Positions 40,984 through 48,595 of a DNA stretch of 64,000 nucleotides are shown one piece after another. The DNA lies in NCBI GenBank assembly GCA_963783785.1, contig CAWAOQ010000001.1:186001-250000 (forward strand), given 5' to 3'. Made by a program: the position numbers and the translations under genes. The notes beneath the pieces were generated by a model. That model searched no databases and was not told where the DNA came from. It worked only from the letters and a program-made list of their open reading frames with translations. The first letter of the stretch is position 1. Each line of letters begins with the position of its first letter. Origin of the DNA: CADEEN01 sp963783785. GTDB taxonomy: Bacteria > Pseudomonadota > Gammaproteobacteria > Burkholderiales > Burkholderiaceae_C.

Positions 40984-41888
40984 GCTGCTGTGGCGCGATG
41001 CCCGCGCACCCCCCCGTTCGCCGCGAGCGTGTCAAAGGGCCGCGCCGCGCCGCGGTCGGTACCTCGGGCATGGCCTCCATCCCCGGCGGCTCCTTCCTGA
41101 TGGGCAGCGACAGCCCGGACACGTTCATCGACGACGCCGAAGGCCCCGTGCGCGAGGTGCACCTGCCGCGCTACCTGATCGACACCGCCGCGGTCACCAA
41201 CGCGCAGTTCGCCGCGTTCGTCGCTGACACCGGCTACGTCACCGACGCCGAGCGCGACGGCTGGTCCTTCGTTTTCCTCGGCCGGCTGCACCCGGCTGCG
41301 TGCATGGCCGTGCGCGAGGGCGTGGTTGCCGAAGCGCCGTGGTGGCTGGCGGTCGAGCGCGCGTCCTGGCGCGCCCCCGAGGGCCCCGGCTCGGCCATCG
41401 GCACGCGATCGAACCATCCCGTCGTCCACGTCTCGTGGCACGACGCCGCCGCCTACGCTGCGTGGTGCGGCAAGCGCCTGCCGACCGAGGCCGAATGGGA
41501 GAAAGCGGCACGCGGCGGCTTGGTGCAGGCCACCTACCCCTGGGGCGACGAACTCAGGCCCGACGGAAAGCACCGCTGCAATCTCTGGCAGGGACGCTTT
41601 CCGGAAGTCGACACCGGCAACGACGGCTACATCGGCACTTGCCCGGTCGACGCCTTCGAGCCCAACGGCTATGGGCTGCACAACATGGCGGGCAATGTCT
41701 GGGAGTGGTGTGCCGACCGCTGGAGCCCCGACGCACCGCCGGATGCCGACCCTGCGCGCGTGATCCGCGGCGGCTCCTACCTCTGCCACGCTTCCTACTG
41801 CAACCGCTACCGCGTGTCCGCCCGCCACCACAACCACCCCGCCAGCACCACGGGCCACATGGGTTTTCGCTGCGCCGCGGATGCCTGA
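40980..41888 (+). CDS. Formylglycine-generating enzyme (sulfatase maturase)
   Basis: A protein of 296-302 residues of the FGE-sulfatase/SUMF1 family that oxidises the sulfatase active-site Cys to formylglycine using copper and oxygen. The two catalytic cysteines are Cys263 and Cys268 (counted from ATG 40998) in GGSYLCHASYCNRYR, and the domain ends with the typical GFRCAADA. GTG 40980 overlaps the sulfatase stop; ATG 40998 is the alternative start. Its place directly after a C-type sulfatase fits a dedicated pair and an aerobic host. Confidence 0.93.
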   Translation: MSCCGAMPAHPPVRRERVKGPRRAAVGTSGMASIPGGSFLMGSDSPDTFIDDAEGPVREVHLPRYLIDTAAVTNAQFAAFVADTGYVTDAERDGWSFVFLGRLHPAACMAVREGVVAEAPWWLAVERASWRAPEGPGSAIGTRSNHPVVHVSWHDAAAYAAWCGKRLPTEAEWEKAARGGLVQATYPWGDELRPDGKHRCNLWQGRFPEVDTGNDGYIGTCPVDAFEPNGYGLHNMAGNVWEWCADRWSPDAPPDADPARVIRGGSYLCHASYCNRYRVSARHHNHPASTTGHMGFRCAADA

Positions 41889-41928
41889 TGAGCCTGCACC
41901 ATTGCCCACCCCCCGAGGAGACAAGACC

Positions 41929-43278
41929 ATGATGTCGATCCAGTCCGCGCTGCGCATGACGGCGGTCGCCGTGATGCTGGCCCCCGCCCTGTACGCCCAG
42001 GCCCAGCCCAAGCCCTTCGTCGACGTCGGCAAGCAGGAGCCGATCACGATCCTCACGCCCTCCACGCCGTGGCTGCCGGCCTTCACCAGCCTGGTGGAGC
42101 AGTACGAGGCGCAGACCGGCAACAAGATCAAGCTCGATGTGAACCCTTTCGGCGGCGTGCTCGACAAGGCGCGCAACGACGTGCGCGGCGGCGGCGGCAC
42201 CTATGACGTGGTGCTGCTCGACACGCAGTGGACGATCGAGATGTACGAAGGCGGCTTCCTGACGCCGCTGAAGGACATCGACCCCGCCTTCGACATGCCC
42301 AAGGAGGTGCTGAGCTATGGCGACTCGGGCTATTGGAACCAGGCCAAGCGCTGGCGCACCGCCAACGGCGGCAAGCTGATGGCCTTCACCGTGCTGGGCA
42401 ACGTGCCGATGTGGTACTACCGCACCGATGCCCTGCAGGAGGCCGGCGTGACGCCGCCGCGCACCGTGGCCGCGGTGCTGGCCTCGTGCGCCAAGCTCAC
42501 CAAGCCGGGGGTCACCTACGGCGCCGTGATGCGCGGGGAGCGCGGCAACGGCATCCGCTACGAGTGGATGCAGTGGATGTCGGGCAGCGGCGGCAGCGTG
42601 GTGAAGGACCCGGAGAATGGCGACTACACCGTAACGCTCAACAGCCCCGTCAACAAGACGGCGCTGGACCTGTTCATCGACGTGGCCAAGAAGTGCGGCG
42701 CGCCCAACCCGGGCGCCGTCTCGCAGGGGGAGGTGATCCAGCTGCTGGCCACCGGCAAGGCGCTGCAGGGCCAGCTCGTGCTCGCCGCGTGGGCGGGCCT
42801 GCAGGACCCGAAGAAATCGGCCGTGGCCGGCAAGCTCGACGTGCTGCCCGTGCCGCGCCTGGCCGACGGCCAGCACGGCGCGGTGATCGGCAACTGGAAC
42901 TACGCGGTGCCCAAAGGCGCGAAGAACAAGAAGGCCGCGCTGGCCTTCGCGCGCTGGTTCCTGAGCCAGCCCGCGCAATACGCCTACGGCAAGGCCGGCG
43001 GCATCCCGGTGCGCACCGACGTGCTGGCGTCCGACCTGGCCAAGGACCCGATGAACCGCTGGATGCCGGCCTACCTGGAAGCGATGAAGACCGCCAAGCA
43101 GGAACTGGGCTACCAGGAAGGCGCGCAGGTCGAGGCGGTGCTGGGCCTGAAGCTGAACCAGGCGCTGATCGGCGAGCTCAGTTCGGCGCGCGCGCTGAAC
43201 CAGGCGGCGCAGGAGATCAAGGCGATCTTCGAGAAGAGCGGAAGGAAGACGGGGCTGGGGCCGGCGCTGGCGGAGTAG
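41929..43278 (+). CDS. Carbohydrate ABC transporter substrate-binding protein (family 1)
   Basis: A 449-residue periplasmic sugar-binding protein of the CUT1 class. A signal peptide covers about residues 1-27 (ending QAQ), followed by ITILTPSTPWLPAFTSLVEQ and YDVVLLDTQWT. GAGGAG precedes ATG 41929. It follows the sulfatase/FGE pair on the same strand but has no permease beside it; the only CUT1 permeases and ATPase are at 56912-59747, after about 13 kb of unrelated genes. The ligand is probably the cyclitol or cyclitol sulfate handled by this locus. Confidence 0.9.
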   Translation: MMSIQSALRMTAVAVMLAPALYAQAQPKPFVDVGKQEPITILTPSTPWLPAFTSLVEQYEAQTGNKIKLDVNPFGGVLDKARNDVRGGGGTYDVVLLDTQWTIEMYEGGFLTPLKDIDPAFDMPKEVLSYGDSGYWNQAKRWRTANGGKLMAFTVLGNVPMWYYRTDALQEAGVTPPRTVAAVLASCAKLTKPGVTYGAVMRGERGNGIRYEWMQWMSGSGGSVVKDPENGDYTVTLNSPVNKTALDLFIDVAKKCGAPNPGAVSQGEVIQLLATGKALQGQLVLAAWAGLQDPKKSAVAGKLDVLPVPRLADGQHGAVIGNWNYAVPKGAKNKKAALAFARWFLSQPAQYAYGKAGGIPVRTDVLASDLAKDPMNRWMPAYLEAMKTAKQELGYQEGAQVEAVLGLKLNQALIGELSSARALNQAAQEIKAIFEKSGRKTGLGPALAE

Positions 43279-43484
43279 CGGACGCGCGAGGTCTCCATCG
43301 CCGGCGGTGGTGGTCAGCCGCTCTCGACCCACACCCGCCGCTCAGGGTGGCGAATTGATGCCCGTAAAGCAGTTGCCCACGATTGCTGACCGCGAGCGTA
43401 CGCGCGTCGACAGAGTCGGGACTCGAGTCTCCGCGGTCACCGATGAATCGGTCGATCCGGCTGCTCGAATCGTCTTTTGTGGGC

Positions 43485-44792
43485 TCAGATCGCATCGCTG
43501 GCACTGGCAAGCAGGAAGTCATGCGTTCGAATAGACGGCACGCGCCACACCGACGACCACGTTACTTCGCTCACGTTGCCGACGGCATCGGCCGCGTCGA
43601 GCGCTGCCAGCACCGATTGATTGATGCGGAAGTTCTTGATGGGCTGCGTCACCACCCCGTCTTCGATCAAGAACGTGCCATCGCGGGTCAGCGCGGTAAT
43701 GCTCAAGGTCTTCGCATCGATCAAGTTCGAGTACCAGAGGCGCGTGATGAGCACGCCGCGCTTGACGCCCTTCACCAACGCGTCGGGCGCCGTGTCGCCC
43801 GGGGCGAGTTCATAGCCGTCGTAAGCCCCGGTCGACGCAATGGTCTGCTTCTTCGCCCAGTACCGACCGACGGCCAACTCCTTGATCACGCCCTTCTCGA
43901 TCCACGTGCGGGGCGCGAGCGGTGAACCCTCGATATCGAAGGGGAACATCGGCGTGCTGCGCGGGTCACTCCTGAGCGTGAAGCGTTCATTGACGACGCG
44001 CGAGCCGACCTTGCCCACGAACGCAGAGCGGCCCTCGTCGACGCTTCGGCGATCGAGTGCGGTCGCCAAGTACCACAGTAGGTCGGCGGTAGCGGCAGCC
44101 TCGAGCACCACGGTGTAGCGCCCGGGCTCGATCGCCTTCGGCTTGGCGGACGCCAGGGCCTTCTGAGCGGCGATTCGTCCGACCTTCGCGAAGTCGAGCT
44201 CTGCGCGATTGCGCGTGCCCACAGCGTTCCAGCCGGATCCCGTACCGTCCTTCGTGCGCGCAGTCACCGAGAACGACGAGTCGGTGTACGGCGCGCTGAC
44301 CTCGAGTCCGGCGCTTGACACACGCGCGATCACCCCGTCGTGCACTTCAACGTACCCGGCAGTTTGCAGATCGGCTGAGCGCGAGGGTTCGAGTGCCGCG
44401 GCGATACCTTCCGCGCGGGACCTCGCGTCCATGCGCGCCATTGCCGGGTCATGCAAGGTGTTAGGCGTCACCTTCATCGCGCCCAGCACCGGCATCGTCT
44501 CGGGGAGCTCGGGTGAGAGCTTCGTGTTGGCGATGGTGCGCTGCACCAGGTTGTCGAGGGACGCCTGATCGAGCTGGTTGGTGGTGACGGTGGCCGAGCG
44601 CAGCCCGAGCTGAACCGTGATGCTCAGCGACCAGTCGTCACCGTCGCCCGATGTAGTGATTTCGTTGCGAGCGAAGCGCGTGTGCGTGCGATGGTCGTAC
44701 GCGGCGCTCACCAGCACCTCGGCCTTGGGCTCGTGTTTCGCCACGAGTGCCAACACCCGCTTGCCCGCCTGCACTGGCGTCTCGGTGGCCAT
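43485..44792 (-). CDS. TldE/PmbA-family metalloprotease subunit
   Basis: A 435-residue TldD/PmbA-family protein without the HExxxH zinc site, so the TldE-like (PmbA) partner. Family features are the N-terminal YDHRTHTRFARNEITTSG, the central GRYTVVLEAAATADLLWYL and the end IEDGVVTQPIKNFRINQSV. No signal peptide is clear, unlike its partner. It follows TldD by 2 nt. TldD/TldE form a heterodimeric protease that processes peptides such as microcins and removes unfolded peptides. Confidence 0.85.
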   Translation of the reverse strand: MATETPVQAGKRVLALVAKHEPKAEVLVSAAYDHRTHTRFARNEITTSGDGDDWSLSITVQLGLRSATVTTNQLDQASLDNLVQRTIANTKLSPELPETMPVLGAMKVTPNTLHDPAMARMDARSRAEGIAAALEPSRSADLQTAGYVEVHDGVIARVSSAGLEVSAPYTDSSFSVTARTKDGTGSGWNAVGTRNRAELDFAKVGRIAAQKALASAKPKAIEPGRYTVVLEAAATADLLWYLATALDRRSVDEGRSAFVGKVGSRVVNERFTLRSDPRSTPMFPFDIEGSPLAPRTWIEKGVIKELAVGRYWAKKQTIASTGAYDGYELAPGDTAPDALVKGVKRGVLITRLWYSNLIDAKTLSITALTRDGTFLIEDGVVTQPIKNFRINQSVLAALDAADAVGNVSEVTWSSVWRVPSIRTHDFLLASASDAI

Positions 44793-44794
44793 GG

Positions 44795-46343
44795 TCAGAG
44801 CTTCTTCTCTTTGGTGTTGAGGATCGACACGCCACGGAAGCGCGCCGACGGGCAGCCGTGGCTGACGCCGTTAGACTGTTCCGGCTCTCCCTTGCCATCG
44901 TTGAACGCCGAGCCGAGCTGCCAGGTCGACGGGCCGCCCAGGAGATCGCAACTCTTCCAGAACGCCGGGCTGTTCGACTGGTAGCCGACGTCCTTCAGCG
45001 GGCCGACGATCTTGCCGTTCTTCACCTGCGTGGAAGGTCTGCCCGGTGAACTGGAAGTTGTAGCGCTGGTGATCGATCGACCAGCTCCCATCGCCGCGAA
45101 TGTAGATGCCGTCTTCGGTGGCCTTGATCAGATCCTCGGTCGACAGGTCCTGGTCGCCGGCCTGCAGCGAGACGTTGGGCATGCGTTGGAAGGGCACCGA
45201 GCCGTGGTCCATCGCGTAGCTGCAGCCGCGCGAGGCCTTCTCACCGATCCACCCGGCCTGCTCGCGCGTCGTCTGGTACCCGACGAACCTCCCCTTCTCG
45301 ACGAGGTTCCACTTCTGGGTACGCACGCCGTCGTCGTCGTAGCCGACCGTCGCCAGAGCGCCCGGCGTGGTCTTGTCGGCAAACAGGGTGACGATCGGCG
45401 AGGCATACACGGTGCCGAGCGTGTCGGGCGTCGCGAATGAGGTCCCAGCGTAATTCGCCTCGTAGCCCAGTGCCCGATCGAGCTCGGTGGGGTGCCCGAC
45501 CGACTCGTGGATGGTGAGCCACAGGTTGGTCGGATCGAGGATCAGATCGCGCGTGCCCGGCTTCACCGCCGGCGCGTTGAGCTTTTCGACCGCCTCCTCG
45601 CCGACTCGCGTGGCTGCCTCGAGGAAGCCGCTCTTCTCGAGGTATTCCCACCCGGTTTGCAGGCCCGCGCCGTCCCAGGCGCGCGATTGAAAGTCGCCGC
45701 TCGTGGCGTGCACCGCGGTGGCTTCGTACCATGGGCCGATGCGGGTCTGGCTTTGTTCGATGAGTGCCCCGTCAGTCGACGCGAACAACTTCCACTCCAG
45801 GTGCGTGCTGATCCATCCGCGAGTGAAGCTCACGCCCTTCACCTTGCGCAGTCGCTCGCTCACTGCGAGCAGGAGCTCGGCCTTGTCGGCGACCGGGATC
45901 TTGAACGGGTCCTTCTCGAGCGCGGTCTGCCACACGTCGACGTGGGCGGGGTTCGGCGCGAGTTCGACCTTCCTGGTGCCGACGGCGGCGTTGGCCTTCG
46001 CGAGCGAGGTGGCGAGCTCGGCGAGCTTCTTCATCTCGCGCACGTCGACGTTGGGCGTCGACGCGAAGCCCCACGCGCCGCTGACGAGCACGCGCAGCCC
46101 GACACCGAAGCGCTCGGAATCGTCGACCCCATCGACATGATCGTCGCGCGTCTTCACCGTCTCCTCGCGACGTCGGTGAATGCGCACGTCGGCGTAGCTC
46201 GCGCCGCGCCGCTTCGATTCCTCGAGTGCGGCGCCGATGACGGACAGGTACGTGGCGTCGGCGACGAGTCCGCGCGCCTGCGCCAGCGTCGGGGCGAGCC
46301 CCAGGGCGGTCCCTGCCAACAACAACTCACGACGCGAGATCAT
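44795..46343 (-). CDS. Exported TldD-family metalloprotease (one frame change)
   Basis: The catalytic TldD-type subunit. The zinc motif HESVGHPTE (HExxxH) is intact near residue 240, and FTRGWIS plus GPWYEATAVHATSG are typical. The N-terminus MISRRELLLAGTALGLAPTL is a twin-arginine signal, so this copy is exported, unlike E. coli TldD. The C-terminal part (QVKNGKIVGPLKDVGYQSNS, LGGPSTWQLGSAFNDGKG) is in the next frame after about 45031, consistent with one inserted G. Corrected length is about 515 residues. It is coupled to the TldE-like gene and lies in the probable island. Confidence 0.85.
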
Positions 46344-46722
46344 GAAGCCTCGGTTTCAGAAACGCGACGGGATGAAGTCTACGGCCGGGAGAAAGTTGTC
46401 GCAGCGCACGCGCTTCCGCCCGCCGAACCGGTCATTGCCCGGCGGATGATCTTCTCGATTGCCGGCGTGTCCAGGATAGCGGCAAAGATGTTGAGCCTCC
46501 GGGAAGCTGCCGTTCATGATCGACTTTTGAACGCCGGGGCTGCCAACAGCGAACATCAGCGGATCGACATCATCGAATTGGATGACGGGTTCGAGGCGGC
46601 GAGTTCGCCGGACCGGATGTCAAGGCCCGACCCCAATCCGACGCTCTACCTGCGCAGCCCGAATGACCGAAGGGCTCAGATCGGGAACATTGCCTCTGGG
46701 CCCCGCGGGCGCATGTCCAGCC
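46344..46722. other. Noncoding stretch between tldD and the hydrolase gene
   Basis: About 380 nt without a supportable gene. A minus-strand frame contains a short segment (RLNIFAAILDTPAIEKIIRR) reminiscent of transposase tails, but too short to call. I see no repeat or promoter that I can name. Confidence 0.4.
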
Positions 46723-47529
46723 TCACGTCGCCGGCGTTCCATCGACGCGTTGCCGAATCAGTGCGGCGATCTCCGCAGGATGGCTGCTCGGAAGAAAGTG
46801 ACTCCCGCCTTCGATCGTGACGAGCTGCGCCCTAGGAATTGAAGCGTGCAGAAGCTCGGCGATCCTGAGCATGGCCGGGTGGCCGTTTCCTCCGCGAACC
46901 ACCGTCGTCGGAACGTCGATCGACTGCAGGATCTCCTCGCTGGGTTCGAAAGGTGTTCCGGAGGACCAGTCACGCAGGTTCACCGCGGTGGTCGCGACGA
47001 TGTAGCTGCGGACCTTAGGAGGCATCGAATCGAAGGTGCCCGCACCGCCGTAGAAGTCGATGACGTGCCGGGCCGCCTCGGCATCGCCCCGGGCAAAGTC
47101 AGCGAAGTACGGGCCCGTCATCGACTCGAACATCCCGTAGTGCTCCAGGTCTCCCGACGCGCGCAGCAGGCCCAGAGGGTTCGCTTCCACGAGTAGCAGG
47201 CTCGCGGGCCTGTGTCGGCCGGTCAAGGCATGCACGATGGCGGAGAGTCCGCCGTACGAGTGCCCCACGACATGAGGAGACATGCCGATCCGGTCGATGA
47301 TCCGGTCGATGAGGTCGACTTGCTGGGCCATGGTGGCATTGCCATCCGGCCGGATGTCTGGCGTGGCTCCGTAGCCCAGCAGGCTGGTCGTGACCATGCG
47401 GTAGCCTTCACCGAGATACGCCAAGACCGGCTTCCAGCCTGTGCCGGCGCCGAAGCTCCCGGGCAGGAACAGAAGGGCTGGGCCGGAACCCGTCTCGGCG
47501 TAGTCGAATGCCGCGATCGGCTCGCTCAC
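46723..47529 (-). CDS. Alpha/beta-hydrolase
   Basis: A 268-residue alpha/beta-hydrolase-fold enzyme. The nucleophile elbow is VVGHSYGGLS (about residues 87-96), the oxyanion region LLFLPGSFGAGTGW lies near residue 20, and the C-terminal TIEGGSHFLPSSH supplies the catalytic His. The start GTG 47529 has GGAGG upstream. The substrate is unknown. It lies in the island next to a noncoding stretch with the 104-bp repeat. Confidence 0.85.
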   Translation of the reverse strand: MSEPIAAFDYAETGSGPALLFLPGSFGAGTGWKPVLAYLGEGYRMVTTSLLGYGATPDIRPDGNATMAQQVDLIDRIIDRIGMSPHVVGHSYGGLSAIVHALTGRHRPASLLLVEANPLGLLRASGDLEHYGMFESMTGPYFADFARGDAEAARHVIDFYGGAGTFDSMPPKVRSYIVATTAVNLRDWSSGTPFEPSEEILQSIDVPTTVVRGGNGHPAMLRIAELLHASIPRAQLVTIEGGSHFLPSSHPAEIAALIRQRVDGTPAT

Positions 47530-47899
47530 GATTTCCTCCCGGTCATGCGTTCAAGGACGCTCGCCGCGTCGCTCTTCCTGGAGCGGCAGCAGATCGCTGG
47601 TCTTGCATGCTGCGTTTGCCTTGAAGCACGAACATGCTCAAGGCGCAAGCAGCCACTTTAGCGCCTGGGCATTTTGCTCGGTCGAACAAGCGAATGCTCG
47701 CCTTCGGCCAGTTAGCGGAAGCTCCGGATGCGTGACACGACGGCTCCTTCTGGCCGGGACGCGGTGCTGGTGGCCGGCAGCTTCATGGCGGTCCGATGTG
47801 GCCGGCCGGTTCAGTGCGGCGTGATCAAATCAGCGAGGACCCGGCCTCGACCCAAAGCCGTCCGACCGATCGGCGATTTCGCCGCTGCCAAGCCGACGT
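47530..47899. other. Noncoding stretch holding direct repeat copy 1
   Basis: About 370 nt without a supportable gene. It contains the 104-bp repeat at 47751-47854. The rest shows no promoter or hairpin I can defend. Confidence 0.6.
47751..47854 (+). repeat. 104-bp direct repeat, copy 1
   Basis: Bases 47751-47854 recur at 52954-53057 in the same orientation with a single mismatch (T at 47815, G at 53018). The offset is exactly 5203. Similarity ends sharply at both edges. The unit contains TGGCCGG several times. It brackets the TetR, molybdopterin oxidoreductase, ferredoxin, SDR and isomerase genes. Confidence 0.9.
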
Positions 47900-48487
47900 T
47901 CAAGCTCGCGAACTGATCGAGCGGCTGGAGCTATCCTCAAGCAACTTCTCACCCGCCTGCCGCAGCGCAGCCAGGATCTCTCGCTGGAGCTTTTCATCGG
48001 GGATTGCCCGGGCAAGCATCACGGCGCCGACGTTCTGCGCCATGAGTGTCCAGGCGTCCTCTGAGGTAGCAGTCAGGCGCCGCAGTTTGGCGTGTATTTC
48101 CAGCAGTCCAGCCTGGTAGGCGGCCTTGGCGGCATCGTCAGCACGCGCAATCTCGGGCGTGAGCGAAGGCAACGGGCAGCCTTGCTCCGGGTGTCTCACG
48201 TGCTGGAGGCTGAGGTAGCCCGCCAGTGACTTGGCGGCGCTGGCATCGTCGGCTGGGTCGAAGCCGTCGTACATCTTCGCCGTGCGCTCCAGCTCGGCCG
48301 TGATCAGCGCCGCGAACAGATCGGCCTTGCCATCGAAGTGCTTGTACAGCGCGCCGGTGGTCACCCCGGCTGATGCAGCCAGCGACGCCATGCCGCTGTC
48401 ATTGAACCCATGCTTCTTCGCATGGCTGCCGCCCAGCTCGATGAGACGCTGGCGGGACGCGTCTTTGTGGTCCTTGGAGTAGCGCAT
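47900..48487 (-). CDS. TetR-family transcriptional regulator
   Basis: A 195-residue TetR/AcrR repressor. The HTH is ASLAASAGVTTGALYKHFDG near residues 34-53, and the ligand-binding C-terminal domain is of the common TetR_C type with a cysteine in HPEQGCPLPSL. It is divergent from the molybdopterin oxidoreductase gene, and a palindrome at 48537-48552 overlapping that gene's promoter is its likely operator. The inducer is probably a substrate of the cassette. Confidence 0.92.
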   Translation of the reverse strand: MRYSKDHKDASRQRLIELGGSHAKKHGFNDSGMASLAASAGVTTGALYKHFDGKADLFAALITAELERTAKMYDGFDPADDASAAKSLAGYLSLQHVRHPEQGCPLPSLTPEIARADDAAKAAYQAGLLEIHAKLRRLTATSEDAWTLMAQNVGAVMLARAIPDEKLQREILAALRQAGEKLLEDSSSRSISSRA

Positions 48488-48510
48488 GGCCTGATTGTGA
48501 TGTCCCCGGG

Positions 48511-48539
48511 TTGACAGCGGAGGCGAGTGTTTATAGGAT
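48511..48539 (+). promoter_or_regulatory. Sigma-70-type promoter of the molybdopterin oxidoreductase operon
   Basis: TTGACA at 48511-48516, a 17-bp spacer and TAGGAT at 48534-48539. The -35 is perfect and the -10 matches four of six. It lies 57 nt before ATG 48596. Confidence 0.6.
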
Positions 48540-48552
48540 AACGTTCATTATC
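48537..48552. promoter_or_regulatory. Candidate TetR operator
   Basis: GATAACGTTCATTATC has inverted arms GATAA/TTATC around a 6-nt centre and overlaps the -10 box of the promoter at 48511-48539. The position between a divergent TetR gene and its target is the classic arrangement. Confidence 0.6.
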
Positions 48553-48595
48553 TCATGGCGCAACCCTGCGCCTGGCACAAGCAACGAGGCAACGG

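Noticed and set aside
46356..46556. Possible transposase tail in the gap after tldD
   Set aside because: Only about 20 residues are suggestive and no terminal repeats or other parts of an IS are visible.
47728..47916. Short frames inside the 104-bp repeats encoding similar peptides (GRDAVLVAGSFMAVRCGRP)
   Set aside because: Similarity follows from the DNA repeat; frames end soon after it and have no start signals.
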